The position numbers and the translations under genes were made by a program. This document shows, in pieces, positions 27,017-35,662 of a DNA stretch of 64,000 nucleotides; positions within the stretch are counted from its first letter, which is position 1, and each line of letters starts with the position of its first letter. A model generated the notes under the pieces. The model worked only from the letters and a program-made list of their open reading frames with translations. It did no database searches and was not told the DNA's origin. The stretch covers positions 124,001-188,000 of the forward strand of contig NZ_FMTM01000003.1 in NCBI RefSeq assembly GCF_900099775.1. Direction: 5' to 3'. This DNA is from Rhizobium mongolense subsp. loessense (lineage in GTDB: Bacteria; Pseudomonadota; Alphaproteobacteria; Rhizobiales; Rhizobiaceae).

Positions 27017-27595
27017 GTGAGCGAACACGAAACGACAAGCGAGGCTTCAGGGGAGCCCACGCGCCGTGATTTCCTTTATCTCACCACCGGTATGGCAGGC
27101 GCCGTCGGCGCTGCGGCGGTCGCTTGGCCGTTCATCGATCAGATGCGTCCGGATGCGTCCACGCTCGCTCTTGCTTCCATCGAAGTCGACGTATCGAGCC
27201 TTGGGCCGGGAATGTCGCTGACCGCCAAGTGGCGCGGCAAGCCGGTCTTCATCCGCAACCGTACGCCCGAGGAAGTAAAGGCTGCCGACGAGGTTCCGCT
27301 TTCGGATCTCAAGGATCCGATCGCACGCAACGAGAACCTTCCGGCCGAAGCGCAGGCAACCGGTGTCGACCGCTCTGCCGGCAAGGACAAGGAAAACTGG
27401 ATCGTCATGATCGGTTCGTGCACCCATCTCGGTTGCGTGCCGCTCGGACAGGCCGGCGAATACAACGGTTGGTTCTGTCCCTGCCATGGCTCGGTCTACG
27501 ACACGGCCGGCCGCATCCGTAAAGGTCCGGCGCCGACGAACCTGCCGATTCCGACCTATTCGTTCGTTTCCGATACAGTGATCAAGATCGGTTGA
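27017..27595 (+). CDS. petA: Rieske iron-sulfur subunit of cytochrome bc1
   Basis: A 192-residue protein starting with GTG. The twin-arginine signal RRDFLYLTTGMAGAVGA (about 16-32) also serves as the membrane anchor. The cluster ligands are in CTHLGC (about 139-144) and CPCHGS (about 159-164), which bind the 2Fe-2S centre through two Cys and two His. It takes electrons from ubiquinol. It is the first gene of petABC; the 241 bases upstream must hold the promoter, but I could not choose a convincing -35/-10 pair. Confidence 0.96.
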   Translation: MSEHETTSEASGEPTRRDFLYLTTGMAGAVGAAAVAWPFIDQMRPDASTLALASIEVDVSSLGPGMSLTAKWRGKPVFIRNRTPEEVKAADEVPLSDLKDPIARNENLPAEAQATGVDRSAGKDKENWIVMIGSCTHLGCVPLGQAGEYNGWFCPCHGSVYDTAGRIRKGPAPTNLPIPTYSFVSDTVIKIG

Positions 27596-27609
27596 GGGGA
27601 GACTGATTT

Positions 27610-28881
27610 ATGAGTGGCCATTCCAGCTACGAGCCATCAACCGGCCTCGAGAAGTGGATCGATGCGCGCCTGCCGCTGCCGCGCATGGTCTATGACAGCT
27701 TCGTTGCATATCCGGTTCCGCGTAACCTGAACTATGCCTATACCTTCGGCGCCATGCTTTCGGTCATGCTGGTCGTGCAGATCCTGACCGGCGTCGTGCT
27801 CGCCATGCATTACGCTGCCGAAACTTCGGTCGCCTTCAATGCCGTCGAAAAAATCATGCGCGACGTCAACCACGGCTGGCTGCTGCGCTATATGCATGCC
27901 AACGGTGCATCCTTCTTCTTCGTCGCGGTCTACCTGCATATTGCCCGCGGGCTTTACTACGGCTCCTACAAGGCGCCGCGCGAAATCCTCTGGATTCTCG
28001 GCGTTCTCATCTATCTGCTGATGATGGCGACCGGTTTTATGGGCTACGTTCTCCCCTGGGGCCAGATGTCCTTCTGGGGCGCGACCGTCATCACCGGCTT
28101 CTTCTCGGCCTTCCCGCTGGTCGGCGAATGGGTGCAGCAGTTTCTGCTCGGCGGTTTTGCCGTTGAAAACCCGACGCTCAACCGCTTCTTCTCGCTGCAC
28201 TACCTGCTGCCCTTCATCATCGCAGGCGTTGTCGTGCTGCATATCTGGGCGCTGCACGTGACCGGCCAGACGAATCCGACTGGAGTCGAGGTCAAGACCA
28301 AGACGGACACCGTCCAGTTCACGCCCTATGCGACCCTCAAGGACGCACTCGGCGTTTCGATCTTCCTGCTGGTCTACGCCTACTTCGTCTTCTACATGCC
28401 GAATTTCCTCGGCCATCCGGACAATTATATCCCGGCTGACCCGCTGAAGACGCCGGCGCACATCGTTCCGGAATGGTACTTCCTGCCGTTCTACGCGATG
28501 CTGCGCTCGATCACTTTCAATATCGGTCCGATCGATTCCAAGCTCGGCGGCGTCCTTGTGATGTTCGGCGCGATCATCGTGCTGTTCTTCCTGCCATGGC
28601 TCGACACGTCGAAGGTCCGCTCTGCGGTCTACCGCCCGTGGTACAAGATGTTCTACTGGCTGTTCGTGATCAATGCGATCATCCTCGGCTGGCTCGGTTC
28701 CCAGCCGGCGGAAGGCGCCTTCGTCCTGATCTCGCAGATCTGCACACTGCTTTACTTTGCTTTCTTCCTGGTCGCTATGCCAGTGCTTGGTCTCGTCGAG
28801 ACGCCGCGCCGCATTCCAAACTCGATCACCGAAGCCGTGCTGGAAAAGCGCAATCAACAAATTGCTACGGTCAAGGCATAA
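27610..28881 (+). CDS. petB: Cytochrome b subunit of the bc1 complex
   Basis: A 423-residue integral membrane protein with about eight helices. [18 protein letters not shown] (about 140-157) and the PEWY motif ([13 protein letters not shown], about 291-303) form the Qo site. Histidines for haems bL and bH are in the second and fourth helices: [14 protein letters not shown] and [20 protein letters not shown]. It oxidises ubiquinol and reduces quinone in the Q cycle. It starts 12 bases after petA; petC follows with a 21-base gap. Confidence 0.96.
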   Translation: MSGHSSYEPSTGLEKWIDARLPLPRMVYDSFVAYPVPRNLNYAYTFGAMLSVMLVVQILTGVVLAMHYAAETSVAFNAVEKIMRDVNHGWLLRYMHANGASFFFVAVYLHIARGLYYGSYKAPREILWILGVLIYLLMMATGFMGYVLPWGQMSFWGATVITGFFSAFPLVGEWVQQFLLGGFAVENPTLNRFFSLHYLLPFIIAGVVVLHIWALHVTGQTNPTGVEVKTKTDTVQFTPYATLKDALGVSIFLLVYAYFVFYMPNFLGHPDNYIPADPLKTPAHIVPEWYFLPFYAMLRSITFNIGPIDSKLGGVLVMFGAIIVLFFLPWLDTSKVRSAVYRPWYKMFYWLFVINAIILGWLGSQPAEGAFVLISQICTLLYFAFFLVAMPVLGLVETPRRIPNSITEAVLEKRNQQIATVKA

Positions 28882-28902
28882 GCGAGCGGAAGGAATAGAA
28901 CG

Positions 28903-29787
28903 ATGAAAAAGCTTGTTGCAAGCATTCTGCCGCTCGCAGTCGCAGCTCTCCTTGGAACTGCTGCATTCGCACAGGAAGCCACGCACGGCGAGGGCGCCGC
29001 TCCGGCCGAGCACGAGGAAGGCGCCACGCCGCACTATCCGCTGAAGCACCCGCGGGAGCAGGACTGGAGCTTCGCCGGCCCCTTCGGCCATTATGACAAG
29101 GGCCAGCTGCAGCGCGGCCTGAAGGTCTATACGGAAGTCTGTTCCGCCTGCCACTCGATGAGCCTGGTTCCCTTCCGCATGCTCGGCGAACTCGGCTACT
29201 CCGAGGCGCAGGTCAAGGCTTTTGCCGCGAACTACGAGGTTCAAGATGGCCCGGATTCTGCGGGTGAGATGTTCACACGCAAGGCTATCCCTTCGGATTA
29301 TTTTCCGTCGCCATACGCCAACGCCCAGGCCGCTGCCGCTGCGAACAATGGCGCGGCCCCGCCGGATTTCTCGCTGATCGCGAAGGCCCGCGGGATAACC
29401 CGCGGCTTCCCGCAGTTCGTCTTCGATATCTTCACGCAGTATCAGGAAGGCGGACCAGACTATATCTACTCGCTGCTGACGGGCTATGAAGAGCCGCCGG
29501 CGGGTTTCCAGGTTCCCGAGGGCGCGCATTACAACCCTTACTTCAACGCTGCTGCGGCCTTCGCGATGCCGAAGCCGCTCTCCGACGATCAGGTGACCTA
29601 TGACGACGGCACGCCGCAGACCGTCGATCAGTATTCCAAGGATGTCTCGGCCTTTCTGATGTGGGCCGCAGAGCCGCACCTCGAAGAGCGCAAGAGCACC
29701 GGCTTCATGGTCATCGTGTTCCTGTTGATTTTCTCGGGTCTCATCTTCCTGACGAAGCGCTCGGTCTATGCCAACAAGGAGCACTGA
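28903..29787 (+). CDS. petC: Cytochrome c1
   Basis: A 294-residue protein with a signal peptide (MKKLVASILPLAVAALLGTA, cut after about residue 24). The haem-c motif CSACHS lies at about 80-85, and a Met ligand sits later in the cytochrome fold. A C-terminal membrane anchor STGFMVIVFLLIFSGLIFL is present near 266-284. It passes electrons to a soluble cytochrome c. In Bradyrhizobium the b and c1 genes are fused, but here they are separate. It is followed by a strong intrinsic terminator. Confidence 0.96.
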   Translation: MKKLVASILPLAVAALLGTAAFAQEATHGEGAAPAEHEEGATPHYPLKHPREQDWSFAGPFGHYDKGQLQRGLKVYTEVCSACHSMSLVPFRMLGELGYSEAQVKAFAANYEVQDGPDSAGEMFTRKAIPSDYFPSPYANAQAAAAANNGAAPPDFSLIAKARGITRGFPQFVFDIFTQYQEGGPDYIYSLLTGYEEPPAGFQVPEGAHYNPYFNAAAAFAMPKPLSDDQVTYDDGTPQTVDQYSKDVSAFLMWAAEPHLEERKSTGFMVIVFLLIFSGLIFLTKRSVYANKEH

Positions 29788-29807
29788 GCGGTTCTAGCTC
29801 AATAAGC

Positions 29808-29836
29808 AAAAGGCGGCTTTGGGGCCGCCTTTTTTG
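29808..29836 (+). terminator. Intrinsic terminator of petABC
   Basis: AAAAGGCGGC at 29808-29817 pairs with GCCGCCTTTT from 29824, followed directly by T's. It sits about 20 bases after the petC stop, a textbook rho-independent terminator, and marks the operon end before apt. Confidence 0.88.
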
Positions 29837-29904
29837 TTGGTTCCATGTCAGTCAGTTGATAGGGTGCAACCGACTAGATCCCCTCGCAGACAGACGGACT
29901 TTCC

Positions 29905-30447
29905 ATGAACAATATTGCCTCGGAGCTTGCGGTTAGCATCCGCTCCATCCCGGACTATCCGAAGCCCGGCATTATCTTTCGCGACATCACGACGCTGCTC
30001 GGCAATCCGCGGGCGTTTCGCCGCGCTGTGGATGAACTGGTGCAGCCTTATGCGGGCCTGAAGATCGACAAGATCGCCGGCATGGAAGCGCGCGGCTTCA
30101 TTCTCGGCGGCGCCGTGGCGCATCAGCTTTCGGCAGGCTTCGTGCCGATCCGCAAGAAGGGTAAGCTGCCGCATGATACCGTGCGGATCGCCTACAGCCT
30201 GGAATATGGCGTCGACGAGATGGAGATGCACCGGGATGCGGTTCAGCCGGGCGAAAAGGTTATTCTCGTGGACGATCTGATTGCAACCGGCGGGACCGCC
30301 GTCGGCGCGACGAAGCTACTTCGCCAGATGGGGGCGGAAGTCGTCGGTGCATGCTTCGTCATCGATCTACCGGATCTCGGCGGCCGCAGAAAGCTCGATG
30401 AACTCGGCGTGCATGTCCACACGCTGGTCGAATTCGCCGGGCACTGA
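29905..30447 (+). CDS. apt: Adenine phosphoribosyltransferase
   Basis: A 180-residue enzyme making AMP from adenine and PRPP. The PRPP-binding loop [20 protein letters not shown] (about 117-136) is canonical, with the preceding PGEK turn. [20 protein letters not shown] (about 12-31) and [14 protein letters not shown] (about 59-72) are also standard. It is a single gene with the petABC terminator upstream. PRPP comes from prs at 42029. Confidence 0.95.
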   Translation: MNNIASELAVSIRSIPDYPKPGIIFRDITTLLGNPRAFRRAVDELVQPYAGLKIDKIAGMEARGFILGGAVAHQLSAGFVPIRKKGKLPHDTVRIAYSLEYGVDEMEMHRDAVQPGEKVILVDDLIATGGTAVGATKLLRQMGAEVVGACFVIDLPDLGGRRKLDELGVHVHTLVEFAGH

Positions 30448-30456
30448 AGCCCGGCT

Positions 30457-30924
30457 TTACTCGAATTCGAGCACGCTGCCCTCGAAGCGGATGACAGGCG
30501 TGCCGTCTTGGTTGACGCCTTCGTTGAGGATCGAATTGAGAAACCAGCCCTGCCGGGATGTGAGAGGCCGGCTGGCAAGCAAGGTCACCGAATAGCTGAC
30601 CGTCTCGTCGACGAAGACCGGACGCAGCCATTGCAACTTCTGGAAGCCGGGCGAAGGGCCGAGCTTCGGTGGGGCGACGCCCTCCCTGGCAAGTCGCGCG
30701 GTTTCCTTTTCCCAGTAGTCCAGGAAAGTTCGCATCCAGGCGGCGCATGTATGCCAACCCGAGGCGCAGAGATTGCCGAAGAGCGTCTTCCGGGCGGCTT
30801 CCTTGTCAACATGGAAGCGCTGCGGATCGAAGCGCGTGGCGAAATGGATGATCCGCTCCTCGGTAAAGGTATAGCCGCCGATCGCAGCCTTTTCGCCGAT
30901 CGTATAAAGCTCCGCCATCCTCAT
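30457..30924 (-). CDS. MaoC-like hot-dog dehydratase (second of a tandem pair)
   Basis: A 155-residue single-domain hot-dog protein. ITEERIIHFATRFDPQRFHV-like sequence (YTFTEERIIHFATRFDPQRF, about 18-37) followed by ASGWHTCAAWMRTF (about 54-67) fits the MaoC dehydratase fold; the D-x(4)-H catalytic pair is visible as D33...H38. Start ATG at 30924 overlaps the stop of the upstream paralogue by ATGA, indicating coupling. Substrate, probably an enoyl thioester, is unknown. Confidence 0.85.
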   Translation of the reverse strand: MRMAELYTIGEKAAIGGYTFTEERIIHFATRFDPQRFHVDKEAARKTLFGNLCASGWHTCAAWMRTFLDYWEKETARLAREGVAPPKLGPSPGFQKLQWLRPVFVDETVSYSVTLLASRPLTSRQGWFLNSILNEGVNQDGTPVIRFEGSVLEFE

Positions 30925-31382
30925 GGATTTGCCTCCGCTGTGTCGCGCATGCTGAACATGATCCAGTTTTCGCAGTAGCAGACCAGATCGCCGTGCTGAT
31001 TGTGGACCTCATGCTTGAAGCGGGCGATGCCGATGCCGGGCCGCGAACGCATGGCGCGGGATTCCAGCACCGTCGAACGCCCGGACAGTGTGTCGCCGGC
31101 AAGAACGGGTTTCCTCCATTCCATCACGTCGATGCCGGGTGCGCCCTGGGAATGTGAATTCAGCAAAAAACCATAGGCCATCATGCGCATGAAGAGCGCG
31201 GACGTATGCCAGCCGGAAGCCGCGAGCCCGCCAAGGATGCTGGCGCGTCCGGCCATCTCGTCCATGTGCATCGGCTGCGGGTCGAATTCGGTTGCGAACT
31301 CGATGATCTCCTGCGCCGTCACGGCGACCGGGCCTAACGCAAAGCTGCGGCCCGGCTCGAAGTCTTCAAAAACTAGCTTCAT
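30921..31382 (-). CDS. MaoC-like hot-dog dehydratase (first of a tandem pair)
   Basis: A 153-residue hot-dog protein of the MaoC family. VTAQEIIEFATEFDPQPMHM (about 21-40) holds the catalytic D34/H39 pair, and ASGWHTSALFMRMM the substrate-channel stretch. It overlaps the downstream paralogue by four bases and may form a heterodimer with it. Likely role: (R)-specific enoyl-CoA hydration. It is preceded by ychF in the same direction with a 32-base gap, so it could be in one transcript. Confidence 0.85.
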   Translation of the reverse strand: MKLVFEDFEPGRSFALGPVAVTAQEIIEFATEFDPQPMHMDEMAGRASILGGLAASGWHTSALFMRMMAYGFLLNSHSQGAPGIDVMEWRKPVLAGDTLSGRSTVLESRAMRSRPGIGIARFKHEVHNQHGDLVCYCENWIMFSMRDTAEANP

Positions 31383-31414
31383 CTGGCCTCGTCCTCCCTC
31401 GGCCGTGCTGCCAA

Positions 31415-32518
31415 TCAGGTATTGAAGCGGAAGTGGATCACGTCGCCGTCCTGAACCACGTATTCCTTGCCTTCATCCCTGGCTTTGCCCGCGTCCTTGG
31501 CGCCGGTTTCCCCGCCGAGCGCGATGTAGTCGTTATAACCGATAGTAAAGGCACGGATGAAGCCGCGTTCGAAATCCGTGTGGATGACGCCGGCAGCGGC
31601 CGGTGCCTTGGTGCCGCGCACGATCGTCCAAGCGCGGGTCTCCTTGGGGCCGACGGTGAAATAGGTGATCAAGTCGAGCAGGTGATAGCCCGCACGGATT
31701 AGGCGATCGAGGCCAGCCTCTTCCAGACCAAGGGCGGAGAGGAATTCCTTGCTTTCTTCTTCCGGCAGTTGAGCCACTTCAGACTCGATCGCGGCCGAGA
31801 TGGTCACGCATTCGGCGCCTTGGGCTTTCGCCATCTCGGCAACAGCCTCGGTATGTTCGTTGCCTGTTGCTGCATCGGCTTCCGCGACGTTGCAGACGTA
31901 GAGCACTGGATGGGACGTCAGAAGGTTCAGGCCCTTCAGGACTTCGATTTCGTCGGCGCCGAGCGTCTTCAACAATAGACGAGCCGGCTTGCCTTCGTTG
32001 AGGAGCTTGATCACCGCTTCCATGACGGGAAGCTGCGTCAGCGAATCCTTGTCCTTGGAGGCGGCGCGTTTGCGCGTTTGCTCGACGCGGCGTTCGAGAC
32101 TTTCAAGGTCGGCAAGCATCAGCTCGGTTTCGATGGTGTCGGCGTCGCTGACCGGATTGATGCGGCCTTCGACATGGGTGATGTCGTCATCCTCGAAGCA
32201 GCGCAGCACATGCACGACAGCATCGACTTCGCGGATGTTGGCGAGGAACTTGTTGCCGAGGCCTTCCCCCTTGGACGCGCCGCGCACCAGACCGGCGATA
32301 TCGACGAAGGAAATGCGGGTTGGGATGATTTCCTTCGAGCCGGCGATCGAGGCGAGCTTTTGCATCCGTGGATCGGGAACGGCGACTTCGCCGGTGTTGG
32401 GCTCGATGGTACAGAAGGGATAGTTCGCCGCCTGCGCCGCTGCCGTCTTGGTGAGCGCGTTGAAGAGTGTCGACTTGCCAACATTCGGCAGACCGACGAT
32501 ACCGCATTTGAAGCCCAT
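31415..32518 (-). CDS. ychF: Redox-regulated GTPase/ATPase YchF
   Basis: A 367-residue P-loop protein from ATG at 32518 (MGFKCGIVGLPNVGKSTLFN), the normal YchF start; the frame is open 37 codons further but that part is not conserved. Walker A GLPNVGKST, G3 region VDIAGLVRGASKGEGLGNKF and the C-terminal TGS-like domain ending YVVQDGDVIHFRFNT are all present. It interacts with the ribosome, binds ATP better than GTP, and is a neighbour of pth in many bacteria. Confidence 0.95.
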   Translation of the reverse strand: MGFKCGIVGLPNVGKSTLFNALTKTAAAQAANYPFCTIEPNTGEVAVPDPRMQKLASIAGSKEIIPTRISFVDIAGLVRGASKGEGLGNKFLANIREVDAVVHVLRCFEDDDITHVEGRINPVSDADTIETELMLADLESLERRVEQTRKRAASKDKDSLTQLPVMEAVIKLLNEGKPARLLLKTLGADEIEVLKGLNLLTSHPVLYVCNVAEADAATGNEHTEAVAEMAKAQGAECVTISAAIESEVAQLPEEESKEFLSALGLEEAGLDRLIRAGYHLLDLITYFTVGPKETRAWTIVRGTKAPAAAGVIHTDFERGFIRAFTIGYNDYIALGGETGAKDAGKARDEGKEYVVQDGDVIHFRFNT

Positions 32519-32889
32519 GACTGGATGTCCGTATTCGCTGAAATTGTTGCCTTGCCTATGGGATAAAGGAGCCATGCGGTCAAGTCTTCCGCCACTTTTA
32601 CCGCCGCTCACTTGCCGATAGGGCGACACTGGCCTATTTTTCCGTCCGCGAAGATTTCGAGAGTAATATTGCGAATTTCACCGGAAGGGCAGGTGACCTT
32701 TGCCCAAGGAGATCCTAGGCCATCTTGGTGCCAAACACCCGGCGGCGAGCTTGAATTTGAAGCTCTTACCTGATTGAAAGGCTGTAGTCCGGGCTCGCAA
32801 TCGACAGGTGAGTGTCGAAATTCCCTGGCCGACAATAATCGTCTAATTCAGAGAATTACCTCTCATGTCATCAACGGGTGGATTTTCCG
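32519..32889. other. Intergenic region between divergent ychF and clpS2
   Basis: A 371-base gap. It must contain the two divergent promoters. A minus-strand reading frame from 32835 to 32608 has only a TTG start and no Shine-Dalgarno sequence, and I do not accept it as a gene. No repeat or hairpin of note was found. Confidence 0.35.
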
Positions 32890-33201
32890 ATGAGTGACAA
32901 CGACGTTGCCATAAAGCCGAAAACGAAGATCAAGCTGAAGCTGGATAAGCCCAAGCTCTACAAGGTTCTTCTTTTCAACGATGACTATACGCCACGCGAG
33001 TTCGTCGTCATGATCCTCAAGGCCGTTTTCCGGATGAGCGAGGAGACGGGATACCGGGTGATGATGACGGCGCATAAAATGGGCTCCAGCGTGGTCGTCG
33101 TCTGCGCCAAGGACATTGCCGAGACAAAGGTCAAGGAGGCGATGGACTATGCCAAGGAGGCAGGCTTCCCGCTGATGTTTACGGCGGAACCCGAAGAATA
33201 G
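32890..33201 (+). CDS. clpS: ClpS2-type adaptor of the Clp protease (N-end rule)
   Basis: A 103-residue adaptor that hands N-degron substrates to ClpA. Core motifs are YKVLLFNDDYTPREFVVMIL (about 30-49) with the N-D-D-Y-T-P binding loop, then AHKMGSSVVVV and DIAETKVKEAMDYAKEAGFP. The phrasing VFRMSEETGYRVMMTAHKMG is that of the second, ClpS2 paralogue of rhizobia rather than ClpS1. Start ATG at 32890; a 4-residue-longer reading is possible. It is not next to clpA. Confidence 0.93.
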   Translation: MSDNDVAIKPKTKIKLKLDKPKLYKVLLFNDDYTPREFVVMILKAVFRMSEETGYRVMMTAHKMGSSVVVVCAKDIAETKVKEAMDYAKEAGFPLMFTAEPEE

Positions 33202-33274
33202 GCGTTTCTTAACCAATCTTCTTAAGCTGCCATCCGTCAATTGCCGCTAGATTGCGCCCACGACGGAGGCGCGC

Positions 33275-33658
33275 ATGCATGCTGAGGCAGCTACTTGGCA
33301 TTATTTCGTCGCCGCGGCGCTCTTTGCGATCTTCGGTGCGATCGGCCATGTCGTCCGTGCGTTGTTCAACGTCTATCCGGACAGGCTTTCGGACAAGCCG
33401 ATCATCGATCTGGCCATTTCGGACGGTTATGATCTTTCCGACATGCTCTTCGGAACGGAATATGACGATGCCGGCTACTATCGGTCCGACAGCCTCAAGA
33501 ACCTACGTATTGCCTGCTCCATTGCCGTCGTTGCGGGCATTGGCACGATGCTGCTCGTAGAGGATGCCTCGATCCTGATGGCAACGGCGATCGACGACGG
33601 AGCCAAGGCACTTTGGGAACTGCTCCTCTACCGCCTTCAAGAGCTGCAATTGCTTTGA
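33275..33658 (+). CDS. Hypothetical membrane protein
   Basis: A 127-residue protein with a hydrophobic segment near residues 9-28 (YFVAAALFAIFGAIGHVVRA) and another at about 78-97 (IACSIAVVAGIGTMLLVEDA). Between them lies an acidic soluble loop. I do not recognise the family. It shares the plus strand with clpS2 (73-base gap) and meets the convergent GNAT gene directly. Confidence 0.55.
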   Translation: MHAEAATWHYFVAAALFAIFGAIGHVVRALFNVYPDRLSDKPIIDLAISDGYDLSDMLFGTEYDDAGYYRSDSLKNLRIACSIAVVAGIGTMLLVEDASILMATAIDDGAKALWELLLYRLQELQLL

Positions 33659-34114
33659 TCAGCCGGGGCGCCTGATCTGATAGCCGGTCTTATCCCGCAT
33701 GAAGCCGCAGTTTTCGTAGAAGCGCAGCGTTGCGGGGTTCCTTGAACCGGTAAGGAGCATCACTTTATAGCAATTCTCCTCCCAGGCCGTTGCGCAGGCA
33801 TGACGGATCAACGCGCCGGCATAACCCTTTCTGCGGTGATCGGCGTGCGTGATGACATTCTCGACCAGAGCGTACGAAGCACCGTTTCGCGTGAGATTGG
33901 GTGTGATGATCAGCGTAGCGGATGCAACAGGCATATCGGCGGCCAGCGCGACAAATATGGTCATGCCCGGGTGGGCGAGGATGGTTGAGAAGCGGTCGCT
34001 TGCCCAGGCGGGATCGATCGCTGGATCATCGGGATTGAGGTGACGGTAGAGCTCAAGAAGGGCCTGTAAGTCGCCGGGGCCGGCGGGCTTGATCATGATA
34101 TCTCGCTTCGGCAT
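33659..34114 (-). CDS. GNAT-family N-acetyltransferase
   Basis: A 151-residue acetyltransferase. Motif A is LVENVITHADHRRKGYAGAL (about 83-102), with RRKGYAG as the CoA pyrophosphate loop, and NPATLRFYENCGFMRDKTGY (about 126-145) the C-terminal family pattern. Start is ATG at 34114, or 34096 (MIKPAG) as an alternative. It starts 5 bases after the pth stop and is probably co-transcribed. Acceptor unknown. Confidence 0.82.
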   Translation of the reverse strand: MPKRDIMIKPAGPGDLQALLELYRHLNPDDPAIDPAWASDRFSTILAHPGMTIFVALAADMPVASATLIITPNLTRNGASYALVENVITHADHRRKGYAGALIRHACATAWEENCYKVMLLTGSRNPATLRFYENCGFMRDKTGYQIRRPG

Positions 34115-34119
34115 CTTGC

Positions 34120-34833
34120 CTACTCACCCTTGTTGCCGAACATCTTCTTTAGCATTTCGGCCATAGGGCCGGTCGCAGGCAGCTTAGGCTGCGGGTGTCG
34201 CGCCTGGTGGATGTGGGATTGCGCTGCCGGCTTCTTTTCGGACTTCGGCTTGTCCTCCTCCGCCTTGCCGCCGACGGCGAGCGCCAGCTTGTTCATCAAC
34301 TGCGAATCCTCCTTGCGCACCAGCATGTCGGCATTGTCGGCAAGCGTTTCCATGAGCGGTTGCAGCCAGGCCTGGTCGGCCTTGGCGAAATCGCCGAGTA
34401 CGTGGTGCTGCACAAGTTCCTTGACGCCAGGGTGACCGATGCCGAGGCGCAGTCGCCGATAATCCTTGCCGCAATGGGCGTCGAGCGACCTGATGCCGTT
34501 ATGGCCGCCATTGCCGCCGCCGATCTTCAGCCGGGCCTTGCCGGGTGGCAGGTCGAGCTCGTCATAGATGGCGACGAGATCGGAAGGCTGCAGCTTGTAG
34601 AAACGCATGGCTTCGCCGACGGCTTCGCCGGAGAGGTTCATGTAGGTTTGCGGCTTGATCAGCAGCACCTTTTCGCCCCCAAGCTCGCCTTCCGAAATTT
34701 CCGCCTTGAACTTCTTGGACCAGGGGGAAAAGCCGTGACGCCGATGGATGGCGTCGGCTGCTATGAAGCCGATATTGTGGCGGTTTCCGGCATATTTGCT
34801 TCCGGGATTGCCGAGACCCGCGATGATCAGCAT
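34120..34833 (-). CDS. pth: Peptidyl-tRNA hydrolase with a basic C-terminal extension
   Basis: A 237-residue enzyme from ATG at 34833 ([20 protein letters not shown]), which frees tRNA from peptidyl-tRNA. The catalytic His is in NRHNIGF (His20), and NGGHNGIRS and LGIGHPG are typical. Most bacterial Pth proteins are about 190-200 residues; here the last 45 or so residues ([20 protein letters not shown]..., then [19 protein letters not shown]) form a low-complexity linker plus a small helix, as in other rhizobia. It belongs with rplY and ychF. Confidence 0.94.
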   Translation of the reverse strand: MLIIAGLGNPGSKYAGNRHNIGFIAADAIHRRHGFSPWSKKFKAEISEGELGGEKVLLIKPQTYMNLSGEAVGEAMRFYKLQPSDLVAIYDELDLPPGKARLKIGGGNGGHNGIRSLDAHCGKDYRRLRLGIGHPGVKELVQHHVLGDFAKADQAWLQPLMETLADNADMLVRKEDSQLMNKLALAVGGKAEEDKPKSEKKPAAQSHIHQARHPQPKLPATGPMAEMLKKMFGNKGE

Positions 34834-34918
34834 TGGGAAGTCCGTTTCTTGAATGCCTGCTGCCCGCTTCACCACCGCGAAACGCGCAGGAAGTCAAGCG
34901 CAAAGGCACGGCGCGGTG

Positions 34919-35638
34919 CTAATTGCCGAGGTGCAGTCCATACTTCAGGAAAATCTCTTTCTGGGTGCCATCGGCGATCAGCTTATCGAGAGCGGCCTGC
35001 ATCCGCACCTGAAGGTCGGATGGAAAATCCCTGTTACAGGCGATACCCATCGGCTGTGCGGAGAGCATGGTGACCATCTCCACCGGCTGATCCGCCTTCA
35101 GCTTTTCGAAGTAAAGCTCTGAAATGGGCATCATGTCGATACGGCCACCGAGAAGCTTGCGAAGTGTAGCATTGAAGTCGGTGGCGATATCGAGCTTGGT
35201 AAAGCCCTTTTGCCTCAACACCATCTCGGTATAGTCTTCGCGTTGGGTGCCGACGGTATATTTCTTGGACGCCTCAAGGTCATTCGCAACGACACCCGAT
35301 CCCTTCCGCGTGATCAAGATATTGCGATCGACGAGCAGCGGCTCGATCCATTTGAAGAGGGGATCGCGCAAGGCATTGTGTGCCGTGGCAAAAACGCAGG
35401 TCATGGGCTGTGATTGCGCGAGGCTGTAGGCTCGTGCCCAGGGCAGCAACTCCATGGTATAGTCGACGCCGATATCGGCCATGACCTTTTCGACTTGTTC
35501 AACGGTCGCGCCCTTGATCACCTTCCCGTCGCGATAATTGAAGGGCGCGTATTCTTCAGTCGTGAAATTGACCGTCTGCGACTGGGCCGGCGCTGCGCAA
35601 GGAAGCGTCAGAAAAGCAAGAAGCAGGAGCTTTTTCAT
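34919..35638 (-). CDS. Family-3 periplasmic solute-binding protein, orphan
   Basis: A 239-residue protein with a signal peptide (MKKLLLLAFLTLPCAAPAQS). The binding-protein fold is shown by NFTTEEYAPFNYRDGKVIKG (about 24-43), VDYTMELLPWARAYSLAQ (about 58-75) and RQEDY-like TVGTQREDYTEMVLRQKGF (about 128-146). No permease or ATPase gene is near. It starts 24 bases after the stop of the GGDEF-EAL gene, so it is probably co-transcribed. It may present an amino-acid-like ligand to the periplasmic domain of that sensor, as NspS does for MbaA in Vibrio. Confidence 0.85.
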   Translation of the reverse strand: MKKLLLLAFLTLPCAAPAQSQTVNFTTEEYAPFNYRDGKVIKGATVEQVEKVMADIGVDYTMELLPWARAYSLAQSQPMTCVFATAHNALRDPLFKWIEPLLVDRNILITRKGSGVVANDLEASKKYTVGTQREDYTEMVLRQKGFTKLDIATDFNATLRKLLGGRIDMMPISELYFEKLKADQPVEMVTMLSAQPMGIACNRDFPSDLQVRMQAALDKLIADGTQKEIFLKYGLHLGN

Positions 35639-35662
35639 ATATTTCCACCTTCAATGCGCCGA

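Noticed and set aside
27637-29784. 715-codon minus-strand frame opposite petBC
   Set aside because: It is an antisense shadow of the unmistakable cytochrome b and c1 genes and gives no motif.
32608-32835. Minus-strand small ORF upstream of ychF
   Set aside because: It has only a TTG start with no Shine-Dalgarno sequence and no recognised product; it overlaps the ychF promoter region.
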